Part shown: one piece after another, positions 22,920 through 32,107 of the stretch
Layout of the letters: the number at the start of each line of letters is the position of its first letter
Position numbering within the stretch: position 1 is the first letter of the stretch
NCBI GenBank assembly: GCA_036275915.1
Contig: DASUCV010000004.1
Span: 513,238-577,237, forward strand
Source: Candidatus Polarisedimenticolaceae bacterium
Lineage (GTDB): Bacteria; Acidobacteriota; Polarisedimenticolia; Polarisedimenticolales; DASRJG01
Length of the DNA stretch: 64,000 bases
Direction of reading: 5' to 3'
The notes under the pieces: model-generated
The model's database searches: none
What the model saw: only the letters and a program-made list of their open reading frames with translations
What the model was told of the DNA's origin: nothing
Translations under genes and position numbers: made by a program

Positions 22920-25154
22920 GTGGCGGGTCCGCCGGAGAACGACAAAAACCCGATGTCCAAGATCATGCTTGTGAACGTGACGCACGTCGAAGAGTCGCGC
23001 GTCGCGATCCTCGAGGACGGCGTCCTCGAGCAGTACGAGATCGAGACGATCAACCGCACCAACATCAAGGGCAACATCCACAACGCGGTGGTGGAGAACA
23101 TCCACCCCGCGCTCGACGCCGCGTTCCTCAGGATCAGCGGCGACCTGAAGGGCTTCCTCCCTCTCGACGAGGTCAACTTCAAGCTCCTCCCCGCGCGTAC
23201 CGAGTCGCGGGCGAAGGGCCGGATCGGGCAGCACCTCCACCCCGGCCAGAAGCTCATGGTCCAGGTCGTTCGCGAGCCGTTCGCCGGGAAGCCGCCGACG
23301 GTGACGACCTACTTCTCGCTCCCGGGGCGCTACCTCGTCCTCATGCCCGGCGCCGACTCGGCGGGAATCTCCCGCAAGATCCAGGACGAAGCGCAGCGCG
23401 ACCGCCTCAAGAAGATGGTCGACGAGCTGAACCCGCCCGAGGGGTTCGGCCTCATCGTGCGGACCGCCGGCGTCGGTCAAACTAAAACCGAGCTGCAGCG
23501 CGACCTCCGCTACCTGCTGCGCCTCTGGGACTCGATCCAGCGGGCCAGCCGCCAGACCGAGTTCCCGGGCCTCGTCTACCGCGAGCGCGACCTCGTGATC
23601 CGCACCATGCGCGACTACTTCACGCAGGACATCGACGAGGTGTGGATCGACAGCCAGGAGACGTACGACCGCGCGCTCGAGTTCGTCTCCGACGTCATGC
23701 CGGCGAAGGCGAAGATCATCAAGCTCCACACCGGCGACCGGCCGCTCTTCTCGAAGTTCAACCTCGAGGAGCAGATCGAGAGCATCTACAAGCGCCGCGT
23801 CCCGCTGAAGACCGGCGGCGAGATCGTCATCGACGGCACCGAGGCGCTGACCGCGATCGACGTCAACAGCAAGGGGGCGCCGAAGCACGGCGACGCCGAG
23901 GACAACGCGACCCACACGAATCTCGAGGCCGCCGCCGAGATCGGCCGGCAGCTCCGCCTTCGCGATCTCGGAGGCCTCGTCGTCATCGACTTCATCGACA
24001 TGATGGCCGCAAGGAACCAGAAGAAGGTCGAGACGGCGATGCGCGCCGCGATGAAGACCGACCGCGCGAAGTACGACGTCACCCGCATCTCGAAGCTCGG
24101 CTTGCTCGAGATCGCACGCCAGCGGATCAAGGGCGAGAAGATGGGGGCGTCGTACGCGACCTGCCCGGAGTGCGAGGGGTACGGCCTGATCAAGAACGTC
24201 GAGCCGGCCGGGCTCGCGGCTCTCCGAAAGCTCCAGACGCGCTGTATCCGGAACGACTTCGGCAAGGTCCACATGCGCGTCCCGCCTGAGATCGCCCACT
24301 GGATCCTGAACCACAAGCGCGACGACCTCGTCTCGCTCGAGCGCCGCTACCAGGTGCGGATCCTGGTCGAGCCGAAGGGCTCGCTCCTCCGTCACGAGAG
24401 CGAGTTCGAGTTCTTCCCGCGCGAGAAGATCGAGGTTCCGCCGGCGCTCGTTGCCGGCGACCGGCCGGCTCCCCCGGCTCCGCCGGACCTCGTCGATCTG
24501 GAGAAAGCCGACGAGCCGGAGGCCGCGGAGGCCGAGGCGAAGGCGGCTCCCCAGCAAGAGGACGAGAACGGCAGCGGCAAGCGCCGTCGCCGCCGCGGGC
24601 GTCGTGGCGGGCGCGGCCGTAACCGCTCTCGCGGCCAGGAAGGCGATTCCGAGAACGCTCCTCCACCCGAAGCTCCCGAGGTCGCCGCGGCGCCCCCGGC
24701 GGAAGATCTCGGCGAAGCGATCGACGACGAGGACGGCGACGACGCGCTCGAGGAGCCGGCCGGCGACACGCCGGAGGTCGCCGCTCAGGGCGAAGGCGCC
24801 TCGCAAGATGAAAACGGCGAGGGCGGACGCCGCCGTCGCCGGCGCCGCCGCGGACGCCGCGGGCGTGGCGGACGCGGTGCGCCGCAGGGCGCGCCGTCGA
24901 ACGGTAGCGACAACGCCGGCCAGGAGCCTGCGCCCCCGGCCACCGCCGCCGCTCCGTCATCCGGCCACGACGACGAGCCGTCCGTTCCGCGAGGGGTCGT
25001 CGCGCACGAGCTGATGCCCGCCGCGACCGGCGGCCGCCGCCGCGGGCGGCGCGGAGGTCGCGGACGCCGCGGCTTCGGATTCACGGAGCCGGCGGACCCG
25101 CAGCTCATCTCGCCGCAGAACCCGGTGCCGAAGCCGCGGTTCGACGAGGACTAG
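22920..25154 (+). CDS. Ribonuclease E/G family endoribonuclease
   Basis: A 744-aa protein from a GTG at 22920; an ATG at 22953 is an alternative, and neither has a strong Shine-Dalgarno. An S1 domain covers about 40-130. The catalytic Mg2+ aspartates lie in TAIDVNSKG (near 312-315) and VVIDFIDM (near 356-358). A CPECEG Zn-link sits near 415. After residue 500 the protein becomes a low-complexity tail alternating acidic segments with Arg/Gly-rich boxes, three of which resemble RNA-binding RGG patches. The enzyme processes rRNA/tRNA precursors and starts mRNA decay; the tail could scaffold a degradosome. It is followed 3 nt later by the DUF1028 gene. Confidence 0.95.
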   Translation: MAGPPENDKNPMSKIMLVNVTHVEESRVAILEDGVLEQYEIETINRTNIKGNIHNAVVENIHPALDAAFLRISGDLKGFLPLDEVNFKLLPARTESRAKGRIGQHLHPGQKLMVQVVREPFAGKPPTVTTYFSLPGRYLVLMPGADSAGISRKIQDEAQRDRLKKMVDELNPPEGFGLIVRTAGVGQTKTELQRDLRYLLRLWDSIQRASRQTEFPGLVYRERDLVIRTMRDYFTQDIDEVWIDSQETYDRALEFVSDVMPAKAKIIKLHTGDRPLFSKFNLEEQIESIYKRRVPLKTGGEIVIDGTEALTAIDVNSKGAPKHGDAEDNATHTNLEAAAEIGRQLRLRDLGGLVVIDFIDMMAARNQKKVETAMRAAMKTDRAKYDVTRISKLGLLEIARQRIKGEKMGASYATCPECEGYGLIKNVEPAGLAALRKLQTRCIRNDFGKVHMRVPPEIAHWILNHKRDDLVSLERRYQVRILVEPKGSLLRHESEFEFFPREKIEVPPALVAGDRPAPPAPPDLVDLEKADEPEAAEAEAKAAPQQEDENGSGKRRRRRGRRGGRGRNRSRGQEGDSENAPPPEAPEVAAAPPAEDLGEAIDDEDGDDALEEPAGDTPEVAAQGEGASQDENGEGGRRRRRRRRGRRGRGGRGAPQGAPSNGSDNAGQEPAPPATAAAPSSGHDDEPSVPRGVVAHELMPAATGGRRRGRRGGRGRRGFGFTEPADPQLISPQNPVPKPRFDED

Positions 25155-25157
25155 GCG

Positions 25158-26147
25158 ATGCCGATCCTCGCCGCCGCTCTCCTCGCCGCGATGCCTGCCG
25201 TCGCGAAGCCGTCGATGCCGGTCGCCACCTTCTCGATCGTGGCGCGCGATCCCAAGACCGGCGACCTCGGCGTCGCCGTGCAGAGCCACTGGTTCTCGGT
25301 CGGCTCGGTCGTCACGTGGGCCGAAGCGGGCGTCGGCGCGGTGGCCACGCAGTCGTTCGTCGAGCCGGCGTACGGGCCGAAGGGGCTCGCCCTCCTCAAG
25401 CAGGGCGCGTCGCCGAAGGACGCCCTGGCGAAGCTCCTCGTCGAGGACAAGCAGAGCGACGTGCGGCAGGTGGGGATCGTCGACGCCTCCGGGCGCTCGG
25501 CGTCGCACACCGGGGCGAAGTGCATCCCCGGAGCCGGGAGCCACGTCGGCGACGGCTACGCGACCCAGGCGAACCTCATGCTCACGAACGAGGTCCCCGA
25601 CGCGATGGCCGCCGCGTTCGAGAAGGCCGAGGGGCCGCTCGCCGAGCGGATGCTCGCCGCGCTCGAGGCGGCGCAGGGAGTCGGCGGCGACATCCGCGGC
25701 AAGCAGTCGGCGGCGATCCTCGTCGTCCGCGCGAAGGCGAGCGACAAGCCGTGGACCGACCGTCTCGTCGACCTCCGGATCGAGGACCACCCGCAGCCCT
25801 TGGTCGAGATGAGGCGCCTCCTCACCCTCCACCGCGCGTACGAGATGATGAACCGCGGCGACGAGGCGGTCGCCGTCGACAAGATGGACGAGGCGCTCCG
25901 CGAGTACAGCGGCGCGCAGCGGATGGTCCCCGACAACGACGAGTTCGTCTTCTGGACCGCGGTGACGCTGGTCACCAACAAGCGCACGAACGAGGCGATG
26001 CCGCTCTTCGCGAAGGCGTTCCGGATGAATCCCGCGTGGATGCTCCTCGTCCCGCGCCTTCCGAAGGTCGGGCAGCTCCCCGCCGAGCCCGGCCTCGTCG
26101 AGAAGATCCTCGCCGTCGGCCCGAAGGCCGATCCGACCGCGAAGTGA
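25158..26147 (+). CDS. Exported DUF1028 protein with C-terminal TPR-like region
   Basis: A 329-aa protein. The N-terminal LAAALLAAMPAVAKP is a signal peptide. The DUF1028 domain follows (about 20-215): ATFSIVARDPKTGDLGVAVQ, GVGAVATQSFVEPAYGPKGL and GDGYATQANLML. This family is predicted to have an Ntn-hydrolase-like fold; its reaction is unknown to me. The last 110 residues look like two TPR helical hairpins (ALREYSGAQRMVPDNDEFVF, NEAMPLFAKAFRMNPAWM). The stop TGA overlaps the GTG start of penicillin acylase, so the two are probably translated together and act in the same compartment. Confidence 0.87.
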   Translation: MPILAAALLAAMPAVAKPSMPVATFSIVARDPKTGDLGVAVQSHWFSVGSVVTWAEAGVGAVATQSFVEPAYGPKGLALLKQGASPKDALAKLLVEDKQSDVRQVGIVDASGRSASHTGAKCIPGAGSHVGDGYATQANLMLTNEVPDAMAAAFEKAEGPLAERMLAALEAAQGVGGDIRGKQSAAILVVRAKASDKPWTDRLVDLRIEDHPQPLVEMRRLLTLHRAYEMMNRGDEAVAVDKMDEALREYSGAQRMVPDNDEFVFWTAVTLVTNKRTNEAMPLFAKAFRMNPAWMLLVPRLPKVGQLPAEPGLVEKILAVGPKADPTAK

Positions 26148-28411
26148 TCGCACGGATCGCCGCCCTGGCGGCGATCGCGCTCGTTCTCGCCGGCCTCGCG
26201 GGGCTCGCGGTCCTTCTCTGGCCGCTGCCGACGCGGCGAGGGACGGCGACGATCGGCGGCCTCGCGACGCCGGTCGAGGCCACCTACGATCGCCAGGGGA
26301 TCCCCCACGTCCGCTCGGTCCTCGAGATCGACGCGTGGCGCACCCTCGGGTGGGTCCACGCCGCCGACCGGCTCTTCCAGATGGAGCTGCGGCGCCGCGC
26401 CGCGGCGGGACGCCTCTCCGAAGTCTTCGGGACGGCCGCGCTCGAGATGGACAAGCGGGCGCGCACGCTCGGCTTCGCTTCGATGGCCGAGCACGACTGG
26501 GACGTGGCACCGGACGACGACCGCGCGATCCTCCAGGCGTACGCCGACGGCGTCAACGCCTACCTGGCCGACCACCCGCTCCCCCTCGAGCTGGAGGTGC
26601 TCCACCTCCACCCCGAGCCGTGGACCCCGCTCGACTCGCTCTCCTTCCAGCGCCTCATGTTCGACGACCTCTCGATCGCCGCGTCGCGCGAGCAGGAGCT
26701 GTTCGACGACGCCCGTGCGCGCGGGCTCGCCGCGGTGAAGCAGTACGACGCCTCTGAGGGTGGGACGACGGAGGTCGCGCCAGAAATCGCGGAGCTTCTC
26801 AGAGGGGACAGCTTCCGAAACTCTGAAGTACGAGTTTCGGAAGCTGTCCCCTCTTCTTCCCCCGCCGGAAGCAACGCGTGGGCGCTCTCCGGCGAGAGGA
26901 CCGCTTCCAAGAAGCCGCTACTCGCCGGCGATCCGCATCTCGATGCCGAGCGGCCGGGGGTGTGGTACGCGGCGCATCTGACGAGCGCGGACGGGCTCGA
27001 CGTCGCGGGGCTGACGCTCGCGGGCGCGCCGGCGATCCTCATCGGCCACACCGCGCGCGTCGCATGGTCGATCACGATGAACCAGGCCGACGACGGCGAC
27101 CTCTTCCTCGAGAAGCTGGACGGCGCCGCGGCCCTGACCCGCAAGGAGACGATCCACGTCAAGGGCTCGGGCGACGTCGTCCTCGAGGTCGCGCGCACCG
27201 CGAATGGGCCGATCGTCGAGCGGCTCGATGGCGGCTACGGCCTCGCGCGGCGGTTCGCGCCCGACGGCGAGACCAACGGCATCCGCGCGTTCCTCGACGC
27301 GGCGCGGGCGAAGACCGGCACCGCGCTCCTCGGCGCGTTCTCGCGCTACGGCGGCCCCGCGCTCAACGTCTGCTGGGCGGACACCGAGGGGCACGTCGGC
27401 GTCCACGTCGCGGGAGCGGTCCCGGCCCGCATCGCGGGCTCCGGACGATTCCCCGTCCCCGCGTGGACGGGAGCCTACGGCTGGGAAGGACGCATCCCGT
27501 TCGACCGGCTCCCCGCTGTCGCCGACCCGAAGGAAGGGTTCGTCGTCACCGCGAACGACGACTGGAGCGTCGCGGGCCGGCCGCTCCCCTACCCCGGCCT
27601 CTACGCGACGAGCGATCGCGCTGGCCGCGCGCGCCAGCTCGCCCAGGCGCTCACACGAGCGAAGGTCGCCGACATGCGCGCGATGCAGGCCGACGTCTAC
27701 TCCCCCTACGCGGCGCGCATCGTCGCGGCCCTCGCACGCGACACCTTCGCCGACCCGGGGGCCCGGCGGGCCGTGACGATCCTTCAGCACTGGGACCGCC
27801 ACGCCGACACGACGGGACCTTCCCACCTTTTCTACGCGTTCCTCGGCGAGCTGCGCCGCGAGATCGCGAAGGCGGCGCCGGCGGCCTCGTGGTCGCTCCT
27901 CGACCGCCTCGTGACCGGCGAGGCGCCGGATACTTACTGGGACGGCGAGAAGCGCGACGCGCGCCTCTCGAAAGCGCTCGCCTCGGCGCTCGCCTCGATC
28001 GAGAAGAGCGAGGGGAGCTCCCCCGACCGCTGGAGCTTCGGGGCGGCTCATCGGTTGAGCTACCCCCATCTCTTCGCGGGCGAGTTGCCGGGCGCCGTCG
28101 CGCGCCGCCTCGCCTTCGGGCCGGTCGCGCTTCCCGGCGAGTGGAACACGCTCGACGTCGCCGGCTTCTCGCTCCGCTCGGACCGGTTCGACGTGAGACA
28201 CATCCCCTCCGCGCGCCTCATCGTCGATCTCGGCGATCTCGACCAGAGCCGGCTCGTGCTCCCGCTGGGGCAGTCGGGCCAGCTCTTCGACCGGCACGCG
28301 CACGACCAGCTCGACGCGTGGAGCACGAACGAGGATTTCCCGCTCCCGTTCACGCGCGCCGCGGTCGACGCGGCCGCGGTCTCGACGATGCGTTTCGTTC
28401 CCGCCGACTGA
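26144..28411 (+). CDS. Penicillin acylase-family Ntn hydrolase, with an in-frame palindrome in its spacer
   Basis: A 755-aa precursor with a hydrophobic N-terminus (2-27) for export. Family members self-cleave into alpha and beta chains; the beta chain begins at the catalytic Ser, here S243 in AGSNAWALSG. Other marks are GIPHVRSVLEIDAWRTLGW, LQAYADGVNAYL, LLAGDPHLD, HTARVAWSITMNQADDGDLF and VTANDDW. The substrate could be acyl-homoserine lactones, beta-lactams or other N-acyl amides. Residues 220-237 are encoded wholly by palindrome E3 (exactly 18 codons), just before S243, in the spacer normally removed during maturation. The frame is intact, so the gene is probably functional. GTG start overlaps the DUF1028 stop. 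Confidence 0.93.
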   Translation: MIARIAALAAIALVLAGLAGLAVLLWPLPTRRGTATIGGLATPVEATYDRQGIPHVRSVLEIDAWRTLGWVHAADRLFQMELRRRAAAGRLSEVFGTAALEMDKRARTLGFASMAEHDWDVAPDDDRAILQAYADGVNAYLADHPLPLELEVLHLHPEPWTPLDSLSFQRLMFDDLSIAASREQELFDDARARGLAAVKQYDASEGGTTEVAPEIAELLRGDSFRNSEVRVSEAVPSSSPAGSNAWALSGERTASKKPLLAGDPHLDAERPGVWYAAHLTSADGLDVAGLTLAGAPAILIGHTARVAWSITMNQADDGDLFLEKLDGAAALTRKETIHVKGSGDVVLEVARTANGPIVERLDGGYGLARRFAPDGETNGIRAFLDAARAKTGTALLGAFSRYGGPALNVCWADTEGHVGVHVAGAVPARIAGSGRFPVPAWTGAYGWEGRIPFDRLPAVADPKEGFVVTANDDWSVAGRPLPYPGLYATSDRAGRARQLAQALTRAKVADMRAMQADVYSPYAARIVAALARDTFADPGARRAVTILQHWDRHADTTGPSHLFYAFLGELRREIAKAAPAASWSLLDRLVTGEAPDTYWDGEKRDARLSKALASALASIEKSEGSSPDRWSFGAAHRLSYPHLFAGELPGAVARRLAFGPVALPGEWNTLDVAGFSLRSDRFDVRHIPSARLIVDLGDLDQSRLVLPLGQSGQLFDRHAHDQLDAWSTNEDFPLPFTRAAVDAAAVSTMRFVPAD
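26801..26854. repeat. Perfect 54-bp palindromic element inside the acylase gene (family member E3)
   Basis: Two 23-nt arms (26801-26823 and 26832-26854) are perfect inverted repeats around the 8-nt loop TGAAGTAC. The arms are identical to the outer 23 nt of E2 at 17523. The length is a multiple of three and contains no stop in the gene's frame. No obvious target duplication is seen at the edges. Confidence 0.95.
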
Positions 28412-28590
28412 CCGTAACGCCGACAAGCACGAGCGTCGCCGCAGCACTGTCGTGATGCGCGGCCTCGTCGGCATTTCACGAAGATCGACGACGAAAACCG
28501 GTCGCGTAGAAGCGCGTGGAACTCATGGACTTCGCGCATTTCCCACCGTAATTTGACGGTTCCTCAGGGTCAGGGCGGCGACAACAGACG
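28412..28590. other. Intergenic stretch of 179 bp without recognised feature
   Basis: This lies between penicillin acylase and the next plus-strand gene. I see no tRNA, palindrome family member or clear terminator. A weakly AT-rich TAATTT at about 28550 could be part of a promoter for the downstream gene. Confidence 0.4.
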
Positions 28591-29217
28591 ATGACGATTC
28601 CTACGGTGCTGGATGTGTTCCACGAGCGCGTTCCTTCCGCGTTCGCGTACCTCTTGGAACCCTACGGCTTCAAGCTGACGCGCGACGACGACTACGCGTT
28701 CGTCGCGAAGGCGCGGCACTGCGACGTCGTCGTCGAGCTCGACTGGGGGTCGATCGTCGTCTCCCTCCGTCCGGCGGAGACGGGACGCGCCGTGCGCCTC
28801 TCGTTCATCGTCGGCGCGCAGGATCCGTCGATCCTCTTCCTCCCTCGCTATCCGTGGGGACCGGAAGAGGCCCACGAAGAGATCGACAGGCAGGCGGAGC
28901 TCCTCGAGCGCTTCTGCGCCGACCTCCTCTCCGGCGATTTCTCGCAGTGGGCCAGCCTGGAGGCGCACCAATCGCAGGTCCTCGAGCAGTGGCGCCGGGA
29001 ATCGGAGAGATTGGTCAAGGAGGCGAGGGTCAAGCTGGTCAGGCGGAGGGCCGAGGGGGCTTGGCAGCGCCGGAGCTTCTCGGAGGCCGCGCAGCTTTAC
29101 GCGTCGATCCGCGATGATTTGACCCAGGCCGAGATTGCCCGCCACGAGTACTGTCATCGTCGTACGATCCTTCAACCCGTGCCAAGCGCGCGGGTCGCGG
29201 AGGAGGGGCTGGCGTGA
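28591..29217 (+). CDS. Conserved-looking hypothetical protein, 208 aa
   Basis: A cytosolic 208-aa protein with an ATG start. The first 90 residues mix beta-like and helical segments (LEPYGFKLTRDDDYAFVA, CDVVVELDWGSIVVSLRPAE). The second half is strongly charged and helical with a probable coiled coil (SQVLEQWRRESERLVKEARV). I do not recognise the family. The stop overlaps the GTG start of the SirB1-like gene, so it probably forms an operon with it. Confidence 0.7.
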   Translation: MTIPTVLDVFHERVPSAFAYLLEPYGFKLTRDDDYAFVAKARHCDVVVELDWGSIVVSLRPAETGRAVRLSFIVGAQDPSILFLPRYPWGPEEAHEEIDRQAELLERFCADLLSGDFSQWASLEAHQSQVLEQWRRESERLVKEARVKLVRRRAEGAWQRRSFSEAAQLYASIRDDLTQAEIARHEYCHRRTILQPVPSARVAEEGLA

Positions 29218-30152
29218 GCGGGAAACCGATGGATCGTGCGTTGTCGCCGCAGTCGTCGCGGCCACCTTCCAGGGAGGACCTGGGCGCGCCTCAAGATGCG
29301 CGTCTGACGGCGCATGCGGCCGCGGCCCGGGCGCGCCTCGCGACGATCCTGGGAAGCCCGGGGCCGCTCCCGCTCCTCGAGGCCACGCTCCTCGTCGCGG
29401 CGGAGGAGCATTCGGGGATGGACGTGCTCACGCAGGTCGGGCGCGTCATGACGATCGCGGGTGAAGCACGCGAGCGCGTCGCCGAGCACACGAACCCCTT
29501 CGCGCGTCTCGAAGCGGTGCGTTCGCTCCTCTTCGACGAGATCGGCCTCAAGGGGAACGTCGACCAGTACGACGACCCGCGGAACTCGTATCTCGACGAC
29601 GTCCTCGACCGGAAGCTCGGCATCCCGCTCTCGCTCTCGATCCTCACGATCGAGGTCGCACGCGGCGCCGGCCTCGACGCCTGTGGGATCGGCCTCCCGG
29701 GGCATTTCATCGTCCGCGTCGAAGAGCAGGGCCGGAAGCTCTACGTCGACCCGTTCCACGGCGGCCACGTCATCACGATCGAAGACTGCAAGGAGCTCGT
29801 CGTCCGTACGACCGGGCGCGCCTCGCTCTTCCGGAAGGACTCGCTCGACGTCGCCTCCCCGCGCGCGATGCTCTCGCGCCTCCTCATGAACCTGAAGCGG
29901 ATCCACTTGGCACAGGGCGACTACAACGCCGCCTTGGGGGTCGTCGAGCGGCTCCTCATCGTGGCGCCGGGCGACGCGAAGGAGATCCGCGATCGCGGCC
30001 TCCTCCTCGCGCATTTGGGACGGCCCGACGCCGCCGTGGCGGACCTCGAGAGCTACCTCGCCCTCGTCCCGCAGGCGCCGGACGCCGACTCCGTGCGCGG
30101 CCGGCTGGCTTGGATCCTCAGGAAAATGGGGCCGATCCAGTCCGAGACCTAG
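29214..30152 (+). CDS. SirB1-like protein (transglutaminase-like plus TPR)
   Basis: A 312-aa protein. A Pro/Ser-rich leader is followed by the SirB1 N-terminal domain: NPFARLEAVRSLLFDEIGLKGN, DPRNSYLDDVLDRKLGIPLS and LPGHFIVRV. This is a degenerate transglutaminase-like fold found throughout bacteria. The C-terminal third carries TPR motifs (DYNAALGVVERLLIVAPGD, PDAAVADLESYLALVPQAPD). The exact role of SirB1 is not known. The GTG start overlaps the stop of the upstream hypothetical gene. Confidence 0.87.
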   Translation: MSGKPMDRALSPQSSRPPSREDLGAPQDARLTAHAAAARARLATILGSPGPLPLLEATLLVAAEEHSGMDVLTQVGRVMTIAGEARERVAEHTNPFARLEAVRSLLFDEIGLKGNVDQYDDPRNSYLDDVLDRKLGIPLSLSILTIEVARGAGLDACGIGLPGHFIVRVEEQGRKLYVDPFHGGHVITIEDCKELVVRTTGRASLFRKDSLDVASPRAMLSRLLMNLKRIHLAQGDYNAALGVVERLLIVAPGDAKEIRDRGLLLAHLGRPDAAVADLESYLALVPQAPDADSVRGRLAWILRKMGPIQSET

Positions 30153-30235
30153 CCTGCGCCCTCATTGAAGCGCCCTCCGGCATTCGCCATAATGACTGGC
30201 GATCGGGCCGTCCCGGCCCGCTCCGAAAGGCGCGC

Positions 30236-32107
30236 ATGGACACGACGAGCACCACGAGACAGAAGGAACCGGTCGAGACGCTGAGCCGCGTCGTCATCCG
30301 CTTCGCCGGCGACTCCGGCGACGGGATGCAACTCACCGGCACTCAGTTCACGGCGACGGCGGCGGCGATCGGCAACGACCTCGCCACCTTCCCCGACTAC
30401 CCCGCCGAGATCCGCGCCCCCGCGGGCACGCTCGCCGGCGTCTCGGGGTTCCAGGTCAACTTCTCCTCCGAGGACATCTTCACCCCGGGGGACGCGCCGG
30501 ACGTCCTCGTCGCGATGAACCCCGCGGCGCTCAAGGCCAATGTCAAAGACCTGAGGCCGGGCGGCATCCTCATCGTCAACACCGACTCGTTCCGCGACAG
30601 CGACCTCACGAAGGCCGGCTACGCGAAGAGCCCGCTCACCGACGGCTCGCTCGCCGCGTTCCAGGTTCATGAGGTCGACATCACGAAGCTGACCCGCGCG
30701 GCCTTGAAGGAGACCGGGCTCCCGCAGCGGATCCAGGACAAGTGCCGCAACTTCTTCGCGCTCGGGATGATGTACTACCTGTACCACCGGCCGATGGACG
30801 TCTCGATGCACTGGATCGAGCAGAAGTTCGGGAAGAAGCCGGAGCTGGTCGAGGCGAACAAGCTCGCGCTCAAGGGCGGCTATGCGTACTGCGAGGCGAC
30901 CGAGATCTTCCAGGTCACCTACGAAGTCCCGAAGGCGAAGCTCGAGCCGGGCACCTACCGGAACATCTCGGGGAACCAGGCCCTCTGCCTCGGCTTCGTC
31001 GCCGCGGCGCAGAAGGCCGGGCGTCCGATGTTCCTCGGCTCGTACCCGATCACCCCCGCTTCCGACATCCTCCACGAGATGTCGAACTACAAGAACTTCG
31101 GCATCGTCACCTTCCAGGCCGAGGACGAGATCGCGGCGATCGGCTCCGCGCTCGGCGCCGCGTTCGCCGGCGACATCGGCCTCACGACGACCTCCGGCCC
31201 GGGGATGGCGCTCAAGATGGAGTTCATCGGGCTCGCCATCATGGTCGAGCTGCCGCTCGTCATCGTCGACATCCAGCGCGGCGGCCCCTCGACCGGCCTC
31301 CCGACGAAGACCGAGCAGGCCGATCTCCTCCAGGCGATGTTCGGCCGCCCGTCCGAGGCGCCGTGCATCGTGATCGCCGCACGCTCGTCGTCCGATTGCT
31401 TCGACGTCGCCTACGAGGCCGTGCGCCTCGCCATGAAGCACATGACCCCGGTCATCCTGCTCTCGGACGGCTACATCGCGAACGGGGCGGAGCCGTGGAA
31501 GCTTCCGAAGATCGACGCGCTGCCGGCGATCGACGTGCGCCTCCACACCGAGGCCACCGGGTTCCTCCCCTACGCGCGCGACCCGGAGACGCTCGCGCGC
31601 CCTTGGGCGGTTCCCGGAACGCCGGGGCTCGAGCACCGCATCGGCGGCATCGAGAAGTCGAACGGCACCGGCAACATCTCCTACGAGCCGGCGAACCACG
31701 AGGCGATGGTCCACCTCAGGGCCGACAAGGTGGCGCGCGTCGCGAACGAGATCCCGCCCTGCAACGTCGAAGGCGATCCCGACGGCCTGCTCGTCCTCGG
31801 CTGGGGCTCGACCTTCGGCGCGATCACGGGCGCGGTGCGAAGAGGCCGCGCCGAAGGGCGCCGCGTCGGGCACCTCCACCTCCGCTACCTGAACCCGATG
31901 CCGGCGGACCTCGGCGAGGTTCTCGCCCGCTACGACACGATCCTCCTCCCCGAGATGAACCTCGGGCAGCTCGCGATGCTCATCCGCGCGAAGTTCCTGC
32001 GCGACGTCGTGCAGCTCAACAAGGTGCAGGGACAACCCTTCAAGGAGAGCGAGATCCTGGCGAAGATCCAGGATCTGGCTCCGGCGAAGGAAGGGGTGCG
32101 GGCATGA
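30236..32107 (+). CDS. korA: 2-oxoglutarate:ferredoxin oxidoreductase, alpha subunit (fused gamma-alpha)
   Basis: A 623-aa protein. It has an N-terminal gamma-type domain (about 20-200; FAGDSGDGMQLTGTQFT and FPDYPAEIRAPAGTLAG), then the alpha pyruvate/2-oxoacid dehydrogenase domain (LGSYPITPASDILHEMS, FQAEDEIAAIGSALGAAFAG, TTSGPGMALKMEFIGLA and RGGPSTGLPTKTEQ). This is the standard two-subunit KorA layout. With KorB it converts 2-oxoglutarate and CoA to succinyl-CoA, CO2 and reduced ferredoxin, or runs in reverse. The start ATG follows GAAAGG. It overlaps korB by ATGA. Other 2-oxoacids as substrate cannot be excluded from sequence. Confidence 0.94.
   Translation: MDTTSTTRQKEPVETLSRVVIRFAGDSGDGMQLTGTQFTATAAAIGNDLATFPDYPAEIRAPAGTLAGVSGFQVNFSSEDIFTPGDAPDVLVAMNPAALKANVKDLRPGGILIVNTDSFRDSDLTKAGYAKSPLTDGSLAAFQVHEVDITKLTRAALKETGLPQRIQDKCRNFFALGMMYYLYHRPMDVSMHWIEQKFGKKPELVEANKLALKGGYAYCEATEIFQVTYEVPKAKLEPGTYRNISGNQALCLGFVAAAQKAGRPMFLGSYPITPASDILHEMSNYKNFGIVTFQAEDEIAAIGSALGAAFAGDIGLTTTSGPGMALKMEFIGLAIMVELPLVIVDIQRGGPSTGLPTKTEQADLLQAMFGRPSEAPCIVIAARSSSDCFDVAYEAVRLAMKHMTPVILLSDGYIANGAEPWKLPKIDALPAIDVRLHTEATGFLPYARDPETLARPWAVPGTPGLEHRIGGIEKSNGTGNISYEPANHEAMVHLRADKVARVANEIPPCNVEGDPDGLLVLGWGSTFGAITGAVRRGRAEGRRVGHLHLRYLNPMPADLGEVLARYDTILLPEMNLGQLAMLIRAKFLRDVVQLNKVQGQPFKESEILAKIQDLAPAKEGVRA

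Noticed and set aside
26144..28411. Penicillin acylase gene as a pseudogene broken by insertion
   Set aside because: The insertion is exactly 18 codons without a stop, and all catalytic motifs before and after it are in one frame.
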